From Micromonospora sp. C95 (lineage in GTDB: Bacteria; Actinomycetota; Actinomycetes; Mycobacteriales; Micromonosporaceae), in assembly GCF_018070465.1 (NCBI RefSeq), contig NZ_JAGPXT010000012.1:1-64000 (forward strand): a DNA stretch of 64,000 nt, read 5' to 3'. The position numbers and the translations under genes are program-made. This document shows, piece by piece, positions 49,659-62,203 of this stretch; position 1 is the stretch's first letter; each line of letters starts with the position of its first letter. The notes under the pieces are model-generated. The model saw only the letters and a program-made list of their open reading frames with translations, was not told the origin of the DNA and ran no database searches.

Positions 49659-52600
49659 GTGGCGAGCTTTCAGTGCCCTTCGTGCGGCCGGGACATCAAG
49701 CCAGCGGTTCGCTGCCCGCACTGCGGTGCGCACCAGCCACAATGGGCCGAGCACCTGGCGGAGATCGAACGATCCATCGCGGAACTGAAGGCCCGCGAGG
49801 CCGCCATCGCCCGCGAACAGCGGCAGCTCGCCGCGAAGATGCAGGCCGCGCTCTTCCAGCGGGACATCCTTTCGCACGCCGGCAGCCAGGGCGACGAACG
49901 ACTCCGGCAGGCCACCCGACCTCGGCGCGTGCTCCGTCGTCGGCCGCCGCGGCGTCCCACCTCCGAGGATGCCTCGCCGCCCCGCGACGGAGTGACTCCG
50001 CCGCCCCGGGTACCCCGGCAGGGCCCCGCCGGCACCCAGGGGCCACCGCCACCGACCGAACCGGTCTGGCTGGACGCCGACGATCCTGAGCATCCACCGG
50101 AGGCCTCCTCCCGGGAGGTCCAGAACATCCCGCTCGGGCTCGGTGCGCTGCTGCTCGGCGTCGCCGCCGTGGTGTTCGCCGTGGTTGCCACGAGCGCGAT
50201 GGACGCGTTGGCCCGCCTCGGCATCCTGCTACTCGCGACGGTGCTCATGCTGCTCGCCCCGCCGGTACTGATCCGGCGCGGGCTGACCTCCACGGCGGAG
50301 ACCATCGCCGCCGTGGGTCTGCTCCTGGTGCCCCTAGCCGGGTACGCGTTGTGGGCCGTGGACCGGATCGGCAACGGCGGTGCCTCCGGTGCCGTCTTCG
50401 CTGGAGTGATCTTCGCGGTCACCGCTGCCGTCTCGGTCGGCTACGCGGGGTGGACCAGGCTGCGCGCGCCCCGGTTCGCCACCGTGCTGGCCGCCCAGCC
50501 GGTGGTGCCACTGCTGGCGTACGACCGGATCACCGGTCCGGCGGGCTGGGCGCTGGTGCTGACCGTGGTGGCGCTGCTCGACCTGTGGCTGGCCCGCTCC
50601 CCGGTCACCGTGGAGCAACCGGGCGTCGAGAACGTGGTCGACTCCCGCCGGTCGAGTGCGCCCCGGCAGCGTTCGGCCGAGCAGAGCCAGATCGACGGAC
50701 GGCCGGAGGCGGCGCCGGAGGAGAGCGGCGAACTGCTCGATCCCGTCGGTGGCAGCGCGGCCGCACCGACCCGACCGGTGCCCGGGCTGCGGGGACTGAC
50801 CTGGGTGTTGCACGGGGTGGCGGTCGCCCTCGCCCTCGCGTACGCGGTGACCGCCCTGCTGCGGACCACCACCGTGCCCGGCGCGACCGGCGCCGGCCTG
50901 GTGCTTCTCCTCGCCGCCGCCGTCTGCCTGGCCGGGACGCTGGTACTCCGTCGCCCACCCCTGCCCGACCTGGGCGCGGGCGTGTTCACCCTCGCCGTCA
51001 TCGGCGCCCTGGGGCGGATCGCCTCGGTGGCGCTGCCCGGCCGCGCCCTGCTGTTGATCGCGGTGGTCATCACGGTCACCGGTCTCGCGGTCCGGGCGGT
51101 ACCCGAGTCCGCCCGTCGGGGACCGCAGCTGGCCTCCGCGGTGGCGCTCACCGTCAGCGGGGTGGTGGTCGCCGGCAGCGCGTTGCGTGCCGGCGTCGCC
51201 CCGATCCAGGCGGCGCTGCCGGCCTGGGCGGCGGACCTCGACCGGTACCCGGCCGAACTGGCCGCCGCCGTGGGACCGGCCGCCTGGCAGCTCGCCGCCA
51301 GCGCCTTCCTGCTGACCGTGGCCGCGGTGCTGGCCCTGCCGCCGGAGATCCGGCGCGAGTTCGCGGTGACCGGTGCCGCGCTCACCGCGCTGGCCGTACC
51401 GGCCTCCTTCGGGTTGGCCTGGCCGCTCGCGCCGTGGCCGATGGTGCTGACCGCGATCGGCATCGGGGCGGCCGGCCTCTCCGCCCGTACCCCCCGCGCC
51501 GCGCTGGCGCACGCGGTGGCCGCCGCCACGGTCGGGCTGGCCGGTGCCGGCGCGGCCCTCACCCGGCCGGCGTTGACCGCCGCCGTGCTGCTCACCCTCG
51601 TCGTGGCCGGCACGCTGATCGCCGCCGCTCCCCGGATCCGGCTCGCCCCGGCGGCGGCGGACACCGTCTCCGCGTGGGCCGCCGGAGGTGCCGCCTTCGC
51701 ACTGCCCGGAGCGGTGGCCGCCTTCGTGGCAGCCACCCTGCCGGTGGACACCACGCCGACCCCGGCGAGCTTGCGCGAGGCGACCGTGCCGGTGCTCGCG
51801 GCGAGCTTCCTCGCCGTTTGTGTCACGCTCGGTTACGCCGCCGTCGTGCAGGTGTCGCAACGCCAGATTCCGGTACCACTGTCGGTGGGCACCGGCCTGG
51901 GGGCGCTGGTGGTCGCCGCCGCCGGCTTCGGCTCACCGGGCGCCACCGTGGCGGATGCCTGGGTCGGCGCGCTGCTGCTGGTTTCCGCGGTGCTGCTCTT
52001 CCTGGCTCCCTCGATCGACACCGGCCGGCGTTCCGATCTCACCCTGGACGGCTCCGACCTGGCGGCCGCCGCGGTGACCGCCGCGCTGGTCGCCACCCTG
52101 CTGCGGATCGGTACGGTGCTCGCGCCGAGCGGGCAGCTCGCCGTCGCCGCCGCGCTGGTCCTGGTGGTCGCCGTGGCGGCCCGGGCGATGCCCGAGGAGT
52201 GGCGCCGCGGGCCGGTACTCGGCCTCACCGTCGGTGGCGTGTTGATCGGGCTGTTGGCGGGCTGGATGGCGCTGCGCGGTGGCCTCGGCGTGCTGGCCAC
52301 CCCCGGCCCGATCTGGAACGGTGACCTCAGCGGTTGGCCGGCCGCTCCCACCGGCGGCACGACCTGGCAGGGCCCGATCGCCCTGGTGCTGCTCGCGGTC
52401 GCGGCGGGGATTCTGCTGCCGCCGCCCTGGCGCTACGACGTGGCCGGCGTGGCGGTGGTGCTCGCCACCATCGGCGCTCCCGCCGCGTTCGAGCTTGCCT
52501 GGTGGTCGCCGGTCCTGATCGGCGGCATGGTCGCCACGGTCTTCGGGATGGCCGCGGTCGCCACGATCGATCCCCGGGCCGCGCTGTCCCGAATCACGGT

Positions 52601-54587
52601 GGCCGGGGTGGTCGCGCTGCACGCGGCCGGCGCCGGCCTGGTACGACCGTGGACGACCGCGCTGGCCCTGGGCAGCATCGTGCTGATCGGCGCGGTGGTG
52701 GCCGCGCTGGCCCGCAACATGGCCGAGCCGCTCGTCGAGGACATCGAGGCGGAGGGCATGCCGCCGCACCTGGCGCAGATCGGTGGTGCGGGGGTGGGCG
52801 CGGCGCTGTTGGCGCTGCCGGGTGCCATCGCCGCCCTCGCCGTCGAGTTCGGCCACAACCCGCAGGTGGTGCTCACCGCCGGCCTGGCCGCGTCCAGTCT
52901 CGGCCTGGCCGCGGTGGCGGCGGCCCGTCGGCAGGTTCCCCAGTACCTGCCCTGGGCCAGCGCCGGGGTGGTCGGCGGAGCGAGCGTGACCGCGCTCGCC
53001 GCCGTGCCGATCGCCGTGCCCGTCGGTGTCTACGCCGCTGCGGCGGCACTGCTCGGGGTGCTCGCCGAGCTGGTGCGCGGGGCGACCGAGCCGCCGGTCG
53101 GCGCGGCCCAACCGGTGCGCCGCTGGACCGTACTACTGGACGGGGCGCTGCGCCGGCTGCCCGACGACAACCGGCGCCGGTGGCGGGTGAGCCCGGCCGC
53201 CGGTGCGCTGGCGGCCGCCGCCGTGCCGGTCGTCCTGGCCCTGGTCTCCATCGCACCGGCGCTGATCGCGGCGCTCGTCGACCCGCATCGCACCGTCGGC
53301 CGGATCTGGCAGGGGCCACCGGCGGCCCTGCTCGACCCGCCGCCGGCCGCGGTCAACCCGACCCATGTGCTCACCGCACTGCTGCTCACCGCGACGGCGG
53401 CCCTGGCCGCCACCGGGTTCAGTGGCGGCCGTCGGTCCCGGGCCGTGCCGGTGGTGCTGCCCGGCGCCGCCGTCACCCTGCTCATCGCGCCGATCGCGCT
53501 GGGTGGCGGCTGGCCGGCCAGCACCCTGTCGGCGTTGGCGGTGTTCACCATCTCGATGCTGGGGTTGGCGCTGACGCCGCCGCCAGCCCTGGTGGAACGG
53601 GCCCGCTCGTTGCGACTGGCCCGGGTGCTGGTCTTCCTGATCGGGCTGGCGGCGGGCGGGGCCGGCCTCGCCGGCAGCCTCGCCACTCGGGAGCTGACTC
53701 TGTTCACCCTTGGTGGTGCGGTCGGCGTCGGGCTGGTGGCCGCCCTCTACGGCCTCACCTCCCAGGCCCGCCTGCTCGGTTGGCTGTTCGCCTCGCTCAT
53801 GGCGCAGCTGTTCGTGCTCACCGCCGGCCTGGTGGCCGGGCTCGCCCCGGTCTGGTCGGCGTTCGGAGTGCTGGCGGTCGGCGCGGCCTTGCAGGTCTTC
53901 TCCGCCACCCTGCCCCGCCTACGCCGCCCGGAGGCACGTCGCGAGGCGGCGACCGTGGAGTGGAGCGGGCACGCCGCTGCGCTGATCGCGCTGGCGCTGG
54001 CCTTCGACTCGCCTCGGCACATCGCCGCGCTGCTCGCCGCCTGGGGTGCGGTCCTCGGCCTCGCGGCGACCCGGCCCGGCCGCCGGCCGGCGGAGCGACG
54101 AGTGCTGTTCTGGGCGGTGGTGCTCTGCGAGATCACCGCCTGGTGGATCCTGATGCGGGTCGCCGACGTGGCCCTGCCCGAGGCGTACACCCTGCCGTTC
54201 GCCGCGCTGGCCCTGCTGGTCGGAGTGCTTGAGCTACGCCAGCGCACCGACCTGAGCAGCTGGGTGGCGTACGGACCGGCACTGCTCGCCGCCTTCGTGC
54301 CGACCCTGGCGATCGTGCTGGCCACCGATTCGAGCACCATGCGCCAGGTGCTGCTACTCCTCGGTGCGGTCGCGGTGCTGGTCTTCGGCTCGATGACCCA
54401 ACAGCAGGCACCGGTCATCGTCGGTGCGGTGGTCACCGCCATCGCGGCCGTACACGCGCTGTTCAGCCTCGGACCGTGGCTGGCGCTGATCCCGGTCGGC
54501 TTCCTGCTGCTGATCCTCGGTGCCAGCAACGAACGCCGACGCCGAGCCCAGGAACGCCTACAGACGGCGCTACGCGGCATGCGCTGA
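49659..54587 (+). CDS. Giant polytopic membrane protein with N-terminal zinc ribbon (SCO7613-type)
   Basis: A 1642-residue protein. It begins with a zinc ribbon FQCPSCGRDIKPAVRCPHCG (C6, C9, C19, C22), then a charged coiled-coil stretch (residues about 28-75, AEIERSIAELKAREAAIARE) and a Pro/Arg-rich linker. From about residue 155 to the end it is almost entirely hydrophobic, with several dozen predicted helices in irregular internal repeats of alternating helix pairs (LLLGVAAVVFAVVATSAMDA and similar). Such proteins are widespread in actinobacteria under SCO7613-like names with no known function. The cytoplasmic zinc ribbon suggests binding a partner or nucleic acid. GTG start with GGAGGGG just upstream. 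It is transcribed alone. Confidence 0.8.
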   Translation: MASFQCPSCGRDIKPAVRCPHCGAHQPQWAEHLAEIERSIAELKAREAAIAREQRQLAAKMQAALFQRDILSHAGSQGDERLRQATRPRRVLRRRPPRRPTSEDASPPRDGVTPPPRVPRQGPAGTQGPPPPTEPVWLDADDPEHPPEASSREVQNIPLGLGALLLGVAAVVFAVVATSAMDALARLGILLLATVLMLLAPPVLIRRGLTSTAETIAAVGLLLVPLAGYALWAVDRIGNGGASGAVFAGVIFAVTAAVSVGYAGWTRLRAPRFATVLAAQPVVPLLAYDRITGPAGWALVLTVVALLDLWLARSPVTVEQPGVENVVDSRRSSAPRQRSAEQSQIDGRPEAAPEESGELLDPVGGSAAAPTRPVPGLRGLTWVLHGVAVALALAYAVTALLRTTTVPGATGAGLVLLLAAAVCLAGTLVLRRPPLPDLGAGVFTLAVIGALGRIASVALPGRALLLIAVVITVTGLAVRAVPESARRGPQLASAVALTVSGVVVAGSALRAGVAPIQAALPAWAADLDRYPAELAAAVGPAAWQLAASAFLLTVAAVLALPPEIRREFAVTGAALTALAVPASFGLAWPLAPWPMVLTAIGIGAAGLSARTPRAALAHAVAAATVGLAGAGAALTRPALTAAVLLTLVVAGTLIAAAPRIRLAPAAADTVSAWAAGGAAFALPGAVAAFVAATLPVDTTPTPASLREATVPVLAASFLAVCVTLGYAAVVQVSQRQIPVPLSVGTGLGALVVAAAGFGSPGATVADAWVGALLLVSAVLLFLAPSIDTGRRSDLTLDGSDLAAAAVTAALVATLLRIGTVLAPSGQLAVAAALVLVVAVAARAMPEEWRRGPVLGLTVGGVLIGLLAGWMALRGGLGVLATPGPIWNGDLSGWPAAPTGGTTWQGPIALVLLAVAAGILLPPPWRYDVAGVAVVLATIGAPAAFELAWWSPVLIGGMVATVFGMAAVATIDPRAALSRITVAGVVALHAAGAGLVRPWTTALALGSIVLIGAVVAALARNMAEPLVEDIEAEGMPPHLAQIGGAGVGAALLALPGAIAALAVEFGHNPQVVLTAGLAASSLGLAAVAAARRQVPQYLPWASAGVVGGASVTALAAVPIAVPVGVYAAAAALLGVLAELVRGATEPPVGAAQPVRRWTVLLDGALRRLPDDNRRRWRVSPAAGALAAAAVPVVLALVSIAPALIAALVDPHRTVGRIWQGPPAALLDPPPAAVNPTHVLTALLLTATAALAATGFSGGRRSRAVPVVLPGAAVTLLIAPIALGGGWPASTLSALAVFTISMLGLALTPPPALVERARSLRLARVLVFLIGLAAGGAGLAGSLATRELTLFTLGGAVGVGLVAALYGLTSQARLLGWLFASLMAQLFVLTAGLVAGLAPVWSAFGVLAVGAALQVFSATLPRLRRPEARREAATVEWSGHAAALIALALAFDSPRHIAALLAAWGAVLGLAATRPGRRPAERRVLFWAVVLCEITAWWILMRVADVALPEAYTLPFAALALLVGVLELRQRTDLSSWVAYGPALLAAFVPTLAIVLATDSSTMRQVLLLLGAVAVLVFGSMTQQQAPVIVGAVVTAIAAVHALFSLGPWLALIPVGFLLLILGASNERRRRAQERLQTALRGMR

Positions 54588-54691
54588 ACCGGCTCCACCA
54601 CACGAGGCCGGTTCGGCGCGGAGTCGGGCCCGACGCACCGGGATCAGAGCCGGCGGGAAGCAGGACGCCAGCGCGCAGAGTCGCTGGCCCC

Positions 54692-54780
54692 CGCGCGACG
54701 TCGGGGCCCGCGCGCAACGTCGAGGCCCGCGCGCAATGTCGGGGCCCGCGCGCAACGTCGGGGCCCGCGCGACGTGGGGC
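54692..54780. repeat. 19-base tandem repeat array
   Basis: Four copies of CGCGCAACGTCGGGGCCCG, with one or two substitutions each, stand head to tail from 54692 to 54767 and are followed by a partial fifth. The unit length is not a multiple of three, so it is not a coding repeat. Confidence 0.8.
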
Positions 54781-54792
54781 CTGGCAGCGTTT

Positions 54793-54869
54793 AGTGCGGT
54801 GTCCAGAAACGTTCACCGGGCCGCGCCAGGCCCAGGCGGCGATCCGGCAACGTTCCTGAACACAGCACT
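54793..54869. repeat. Imperfect long inverted repeat
   Basis: AGTGCGGTGTCCAGAAACGT (from 54793) pairs with the segment ending CTGAACACAGCACT (54869) at 18 of 21 positions around a 35-base loop. It is similar in design to the other palindromic elements but of different sequence. Confidence 0.6.
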
Positions 54870-54882
54870 AGAGGTTGGGGCA

Positions 54883-55048
54883 CTGTCGAGCTGAGAGCCT
54901 GGACGGATCAGCCACCGGCGGCCGCCGCGCCGGGCGCATTGGGCGCACGCCGGGCACGTCGAGCGCACGCCGGGCGCGTTGGGCGCCGGGCACGTTGCGC
55001 GTTGGGCGCGCCGGTGCCGCTGATAGCACGGACGGCTCAGCTCGACAG
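54883..55048. repeat. 13-bp perfect inverted repeat pair
   Basis: CTGTCGAGCTGAG (54883-54895) and CTCAGCTCGACAG (55036-55048) are exact reverse complements separated by 140 bases of low-complexity GC-rich DNA. They could be the ends of a small decayed element. Confidence 0.55.
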
Positions 55049-55330
55049 CGTCTGAACCCCACATGGTGCGCCCGGCACAGCGCGGCGAACAGCGGCCGCG
55101 AGCAGGAGGGCAACGGGGCGAGCAGGCCTGCGGGCGAGCGCCGACAGACGAGCAGGCAGCTGGTGCTAAGAGCGACCGGCAATAGGGCGGTGGAGGCGAG
55201 GCGGGCCATGGTCGAGGGTGGTAAGGCGGAGGAGGGAGGCCATGCCGGTGTTGCATGGGCGACGACGACAACGCCGCCAGCCGACGTGCCAGGGCGCGCC
55301 GCAGCCCCGCCAGTCCTATCGCCGGTCGCT

Positions 55331-55822
55331 CTAAGCCAGGGAGGCGCGGAGTGCGGCGTCCTTCTCGGCGACCAGCTGCTCCAGGTCGGCCTGGTACGCC
55401 GACATCCGGTCGAGCAGGGCGCGGTCGGCGGTGGCGAGGATGCGGACGGCGAGCAGCCCGGCGTTGCGGGCATTGCCGATGGACACGGTCGCCACCGGTA
55501 CACCGGCCGGCATCTGCACGATCGACAACAGCGAGTCCATGCCGTCGAGGTGCTTCAACGGCACCGGTACGCCGATCACCGGCAGTGGCGTCACCGAGGC
55601 GACCATTCCGGGCAGCGCCGCCGCGCCGCCGGCCCCGGCGATTATCACTTTGAGTCCCCGATCGGCGGCGGCCCGACCATAGTCGATCATCTTGACCGGG
55701 GTGCGGTGCGCCGAGACCACCTCGACCTCGTACGAGACCTCGAACTCGGCGAGCACCTCCACGGCGGCCTTCATCGTCGGCCAGTCCGAGTCGCTCCCCA
55801 TGATCACACCGACCGTGCTCAC
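55331..55822 (-). CDS. purE: N5-carboxyaminoimidazole ribonucleotide mutase
   Basis: A 163-residue class I Pur[21 protein letters not shown] is the substrate-phosphate loop, [16 protein letters not shown] carries the catalytic histidine and [20 protein letters not shown] the glycine-rich loop. It converts N5-CAIR to CAIR in purine synthesis after PurK. The GTG start overlaps the purK stop by four bases, so the two enzymes are co-translated. No terminator was recognised before the repeat-rich island downstream. Confidence 0.96.
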   Translation of the reverse strand: MSTVGVIMGSDSDWPTMKAAVEVLAEFEVSYEVEVVSAHRTPVKMIDYGRAAADRGLKVIIAGAGGAAALPGMVASVTPLPVIGVPVPLKHLDGMDSLLSIVQMPAGVPVATVSIGNARNAGLLAVRILATADRALLDRMSAYQADLEQLVAEKDAALRASLA

Positions 55823-57015
55823 GCCGCTCGCTCCTCCGGTGTTCCGTCCCGCAGCCAGCGGGCGGCCCGGGCAGCCCGGGCGCGTACCTCGTCCAGATCC
55901 TCACCGAGCACCGTGACGTGCCCGATCTTGCGGCCGGGCCGCACCTGCTTGCCGTACAGGTGAACCCGGGCGGTCGGCTCGGCGGCGAAGAGGTGATGCA
56001 GCCGCTCGTCGATCGACGTGCCGCCGGGCTGGCCACCGAGCACGTTCGCCATCACCACCACCGGGGCGGTCAACGAGGTGTCGCCCATCGGGTAGTCCAG
56101 CACCGCCCGCAGGTGCTGCTCGAACTGCGACGTCCGCGCACCCTCGATGGTCCAGTGCCCCGAGTTGTGCGGGCGCATGGCCAGCTCGTTCACCACGAGC
56201 CGGCTACCGCCCGGCGACACCGGATCGGCCACCTCGAACAGCTCCACCGCGAGCAGGCCCACCACGCCGAGCGCGGTGGCCAGGTCGATGGCGAGCTGCT
56301 GCGCGGCAACCGCCAACTCCTCGGCCAGGCCGGGTGCCGGGGCCAGCACCTCGACGCAGATCCCGTCCCGCTGCACCGTCTCGACCACCGGGTAGACCGC
56401 GACCTGCCCGAACGGCGAGCGGGCCACCTGCACGGCCAGTTCCCGGCGCAGCGCCACCCGCTCCTCGACGATCAGCTTCGTGCCGCCGGCCAGCAGCGTC
56501 TCCGCCAGTTCGGTCGCAGCGGTCTGGTCGGTGACCGGCCAGACACCCCGGCCGTCGTACCCGCCACGGGCGGCCTTGAGCACGACCGGCCAGCCGACCT
56601 CGTCGCCGAAGGTGACCAGATCGGCGGTGGATGCGACCGCTCGCCAGCGCGGGTTCGGCGCATCCAGGCGGCCGAGCCGTTCCCGCATGACCTGCTTGTC
56701 CTGGGCGTGCACCAGGGCCTCGGCGGGCGGGAACAGCTTCACCCCCTCGCCGGTCAGCGTGTGGATGTGTTCGGTCGGGACGTGCTCGTGGTCGAAGGTG
56801 ACCACCTCGCAACCCTTGGCGAAGGTGCGCAGCGCGGCGAGGTCGGTGTGGTCGCCGTACTGGACGTCGGCGGCGACCAGGGCCGCCCCGTCGTCCGGGG
56901 TGAGCGCGAGCACACGCAGCGACTGGCCGAGGGAGATGGCAGCCTGGTGGGTCATCCGGGCCAGTTGGCCGCCGCCCACCATGCCGACCACGGGCAGACC
57001 GGTACGGGAATCCAT
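55819..57015 (-). CDS. purK: N5-carboxyaminoimidazole ribonucleotide synthase
   Basis: A 398-residue ATP-grasp enzyme: [20 protein letters not shown] at the N-terminus, [16 protein letters not shown] as the ATP lid, [20 protein letters not shown], and [19 protein letters not shown] in the metal and substrate site. It carboxylates aminoimidazole ribonucleotide with bicarbonate and ATP, the step before PurE. ATG start. Its upstream neighbour on the same strand, a YyaL-like gene, ends about 50 bases away. Confidence 0.96.
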   Translation of the reverse strand: MDSRTGLPVVGMVGGGQLARMTHQAAISLGQSLRVLALTPDDGAALVAADVQYGDHTDLAALRTFAKGCEVVTFDHEHVPTEHIHTLTGEGVKLFPPAEALVHAQDKQVMRERLGRLDAPNPRWRAVASTADLVTFGDEVGWPVVLKAARGGYDGRGVWPVTDQTAATELAETLLAGGTKLIVEERVALRRELAVQVARSPFGQVAVYPVVETVQRDGICVEVLAPAPGLAEELAVAAQQLAIDLATALGVVGLLAVELFEVADPVSPGGSRLVVNELAMRPHNSGHWTIEGARTSQFEQHLRAVLDYPMGDTSLTAPVVVMANVLGGQPGGTSIDERLHHLFAAEPTARVHLYGKQVRPGRKIGHVTVLGEDLDEVRARAARAARWLRDGTPEERAA

Positions 57016-57066
57016 AGCGGCGTCAGCCTATCCGGGCCGGTCGCGGCACCGACCAGCGGATCCGGC

Positions 57067-59106
<2,040 letters not shown>

Positions 59107-59149
59107 CCGACGACCATATCCAGCCGGGCACCCGGTTGCCGGTCCGACG

Positions 59150-61681
59150 TCAGGAGGCGCCGTCGGCGCGGAGGGGGAGGACGTTGGTGGGGGCGGTGTC
59201 GCGTAGGGAGCCGAGGACGGCGGCGATCTTGTCGGCGGGCATCGGCTTGAAGAAGTGATAGCCCTGGGCAGCGGTGCAGCCCAGCTCGGCCAGTGCGGAA
59301 CGCTGTGCGGCAGTCTCCACACCCTCGGCCACCACCCGCAGGCCCAACTGGTGGGCCAACCCGACGGTGCTGCGCACGATGGCCGCAGCCTCCGGTGAGT
59401 CGGCCATCTGGAGCACGAAGGAGCGGTCCACCTTCAGCTCGTCCACGGTGACCCGGGCGAGGAACGCCAGCGACGAGAAGCCGGTGCCGAAGTCGTCAAC
59501 CGCCAACTGCACGCCCATCGACCGCAACGTGGTGAGCACCTGGTCGATGACCTCCAGGTCGCTCATCACCACCGTCTCGGTGATCTCCAGAACCAGCCGG
59601 TCCGCGGGCACCTGGTGCCGACGCAGCGCCTCGGCGATCTCCACCGGCAACCTCGGATCCAGCAGGCTGCGCGCAGAGAGGTTTACCGAGATGGGGACAT
59701 TCAGGCCCTCCCGGGCCCAGTCGGCGGCCACCGCGAGCGCCTTGTCGAGCACGTAGCGGGTGAAGGCACCGAGCTGTTCGCTGTTCTCCACCGGCCGGAT
59801 GAAGTCGGCGGGCCCCAACAGGCCCCGGCGGGGGTGCCGCCAACGAATCAACGCCTCCACGCCGGTCGGCGCCCCGGTGACCAGATCCACGGCCGGCTGC
59901 AACACCAGCACCAACTGGTCGTCGGTCTGCAACGCCTCCCGCAGCTCAGCGAGCAGGGCCAGCTGGTCGGTGCTGGCCGCATCGCGTGAGGTGTCGTACG
60001 CGGCCACGCTGACACCACCCGATTTGGCCTGGTACATCGCGATGTCGGCCCGGCGCAGCAGCTCGGTCAGGTCGGCGGTGCCGGCCGGGGCCACCACCAC
60101 CCCGACGGAGACCTCGACGGACATCCGCACCCCGGCCACCTCGGTTGGCGCGGCCAGCCGCTCGGCGATGTCCCGGGCCTGGCGCAGCGCGTACGCCATG
60201 GGTGCGGCGCGGTCGCCGACCACCGGGACCGAACTCAGCAGCAGCGCGAACTCGTCGCCACCGAGGCGGGCCAGCAGGTCACCGGAGCGGGCCAGGGCAC
60301 CGAGCCGGTTGGCGGTCAACCGCAGCAGCTGGTCGCCGGCGGCGTGCCCGAGGGTGTCGTTGACCTCCTTGAACTGGTCGATGTCCAGCAGCAGCAGGGC
60401 GACCGGTTGGTCATGGGCGAGCTGCCGCAGCGCCTGGTCACCCTTGCCGAGCATCGCCGCCCGGTTGGCCAGGCCGGTCAGCGGGTCGTGCACCGCCTGG
60501 TACGAGGAACGGGCCGTGACCAGGCGCAGCTCCCGGTGGGTGGCGGCGTCGTGCAACGCCGCGGCGAGTGCGTCGGCGAAGGCGGCATGGGCGTCACGTT
60601 CCCGGCCGGTGGCTGGCGCTGCACGGGGTAACCGCACCCGCAGGCGACCCACGCGGGTCTCGCCGACCGACAGGTCGCGGACCAGTTCCTCCGGTTCGGG
60701 CTCGTCGCCGCCGGGCGGGCCGATCTCCCGGTCGACCACCTGACCGCCCGGGTCACCCCGGTAGCGACGCCACCGTCCGTCGCCCCGGGCCACCTCCACG
60801 TCGACCAGGTCGGCCTCGAACAGCGCCAACGCCCCGGTGACACCAGCCGTGGCGACACCCCGCTCGTCGAGCTGGTTGAGCGCCTTCGTGGCCTCGGCAA
60901 GCGAGCGCCAGGTACGCCGATCGCGGTTTTCCCGCAACCGTTGCCGGTAGGTCTGCTGAAGCAGCCAGAGTGGAGCGGGCAGCAACAGCAGCCAGCGTGG
61001 GTCGATCTCGATCAGCACCACCACCAGCACGCCGACCACCACGTTGCCGACGAACATCAGCAGCTTGCCGCGCAACGCGGCGAGCAGTGGGCGTCCGATC
61101 GGCATGCCGTGCCGCAGCGCCAGCATCACCCCGCCCAGCCAGGCGCTGGCGAGTAGGTAGGCGAGGGAACCGGCGCCCACCGCGAGCGCGAGTGCCGGGG
61201 TCGGCGCGGCCAGCGTCGGCTGGCCGAGGGCGGTGGTGACCGCCACCGCCAGCGCGGTGGCGGCGGTGTGTGCGCTCGCCACCCGGATCACGTCCCAGGT
61301 GGCGTGGCCCTCGTCCAGAATCGAGAGGGCCGTCCAGGCGAGCGCGACGCCGAGCAGCGCGGCCCCGGGCAGCCAGCCGGGTGGTATCAGGTAGAGGCAG
61401 ACGACCAGGGCGGCTTCGGCCCAGGTGACGCTCACCACGCCGGCTGCGGCGCGGAACCGGAGCCGGGCCAGCTGGGACAGGGCGAAAAGGGCGACCGCGA
61501 AGCCGAAGCGGGCGGGCCCGCCGAGCGGATCGTCGGCCGGCAGCCCCACCGGCAGGCTCAGTCCCACCACCGCGGCCACCAGCGCGGTGGCCACCACGGC
61601 AGCGGTGAGCAGGTGCAGCCCTGTCGGCGTACCACGGCCCGTGGGCCGGTCGAGCGGTTGACCGGCCCTGCCGGAGGTCAC
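59150..61681 (-). CDS. Membrane-bound diguanylate cyclase/phosphodiesterase (GGDEF-EAL)
   Basis: An 843-residue protein. An N-terminal block of about eight to ten membrane helices (residues 20-240) resembles a MASE-type sensor, followed by a weak GAF-like linker (residues 265-365). The GGDEF domain has LGGDEFALL (474-478) and the EAL domain GVEALIRW (609-611), with [23 protein letters not shown] and [10 protein letters not shown] intact, so both synthesis and breakdown of c-di-GMP look possible. In actinobacteria such proteins influence the timing of development. It separates the YyaL-like gene from the small membrane protein beside mca. GTG start. Confidence 0.92.
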   Translation of the reverse strand: MTSGRAGQPLDRPTGRGTPTGLHLLTAAVVATALVAAVVGLSLPVGLPADDPLGGPARFGFAVALFALSQLARLRFRAAAGVVSVTWAEAALVVCLYLIPPGWLPGAALLGVALAWTALSILDEGHATWDVIRVASAHTAATALAVAVTTALGQPTLAAPTPALALAVGAGSLAYLLASAWLGGVMLALRHGMPIGRPLLAALRGKLLMFVGNVVVGVLVVVLIEIDPRWLLLLPAPLWLLQQTYRQRLRENRDRRTWRSLAEATKALNQLDERGVATAGVTGALALFEADLVDVEVARGDGRWRRYRGDPGGQVVDREIGPPGGDEPEPEELVRDLSVGETRVGRLRVRLPRAAPATGRERDAHAAFADALAAALHDAATHRELRLVTARSSYQAVHDPLTGLANRAAMLGKGDQALRQLAHDQPVALLLLDIDQFKEVNDTLGHAAGDQLLRLTANRLGALARSGDLLARLGGDEFALLLSSVPVVGDRAAPMAYALRQARDIAERLAAPTEVAGVRMSVEVSVGVVVAPAGTADLTELLRRADIAMYQAKSGGVSVAAYDTSRDAASTDQLALLAELREALQTDDQLVLVLQPAVDLVTGAPTGVEALIRWRHPRRGLLGPADFIRPVENSEQLGAFTRYVLDKALAVAADWAREGLNVPISVNLSARSLLDPRLPVEIAEALRRHQVPADRLVLEITETVVMSDLEVIDQVLTTLRSMGVQLAVDDFGTGFSSLAFLARVTVDELKVDRSFVLQMADSPEAAAIVRSTVGLAHQLGLRVVAEGVETAAQRSALAELGCTAAQGYHFFKPMPADKIAAVLGSLRDTAPTNVLPLRADGAS

Positions 61682-61858
61682 CGACCCCCTCCCGCCGGCC
61701 CGAAACAGGCCACGCGGCGGGCGGACACGACTGCGGTGGTCATCGGCGCCCCCTCCCGCGCAGCTTGAGGACTTCTGGTCCCCCCGGCGGAAGGCTAAGC
61801 CAAACCCGATGGTCGCAACAGGGGTCGACCATCCGGTTCGACGTGAATCATGCTCCGA

Positions 61859-62155
61859 TCAGCCGTCGCGGCGCTGCTTGTGACCGTTGGGAGCATCCGT
61901 GGATGAATCCTGCGTCACGATCCCACCTGTCGGATCATCGACCGAGCGGTCCATCGACTCCGTGCCGGGTGCCGTCGGCCCCTCGCTCGGGAACCGGTCC
62001 GGCAGCCGGCGCAGCCGGGCGTTCATGTTCCGGATCAGCAGCACGGTGGCGGCACCGAGGACGAGGATGAGGAACAGGCCCATCGGCCCGGCCAGGCCAC
62101 CCGTGCGAGTGTCCCCGAAGTTGTTCTGGGTGAGCACCTGGGCAGCGGTCAGCAT
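61859..62155 (-). CDS. Small single-helix membrane protein linked to mca (Rv1083-like)
   Basis: A 98-residue protein: a short N-terminus, one membrane helix (LAGPMGLFLILVLGAATVLL, residues about 18-38), the basic motif IRNMNARLRRLPDRFP that is typical of the actinobacterial family next to mca, and a polar acidic tail. The role is unknown. It starts 48 bases after the mca stop on the same strand and is probably co-transcribed. Confidence 0.8.
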   Translation of the reverse strand: MLTAAQVLTQNNFGDTRTGGLAGPMGLFLILVLGAATVLLIRNMNARLRRLPDRFPSEGPTAPGTESMDRSVDDPTGGIVTQDSSTDAPNGHKQRRDG

Positions 62156-62203
62156 GGGATTCCTCCGGGTCGCGGTGTGCGACAAGGGTAGCCCGCCGCC
62201 CAC

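Larger units (their letters stand above)
54588..55330. other. Gene-free repeat-rich island between the giant membrane protein and purE
   Basis: No credible gene is found on either strand. The region holds four 19-base tandem repeats (54692-54767), an imperfect 21-bp inverted repeat (54793-54869), a 13-bp perfect inverted repeat 140 bases apart (54883-54895 with 55036-55048) and a GGGCGCACGCCGGGC-like low-complexity run (54930-55010). It looks like decayed or expanding non-coding DNA. Confidence 0.55.
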
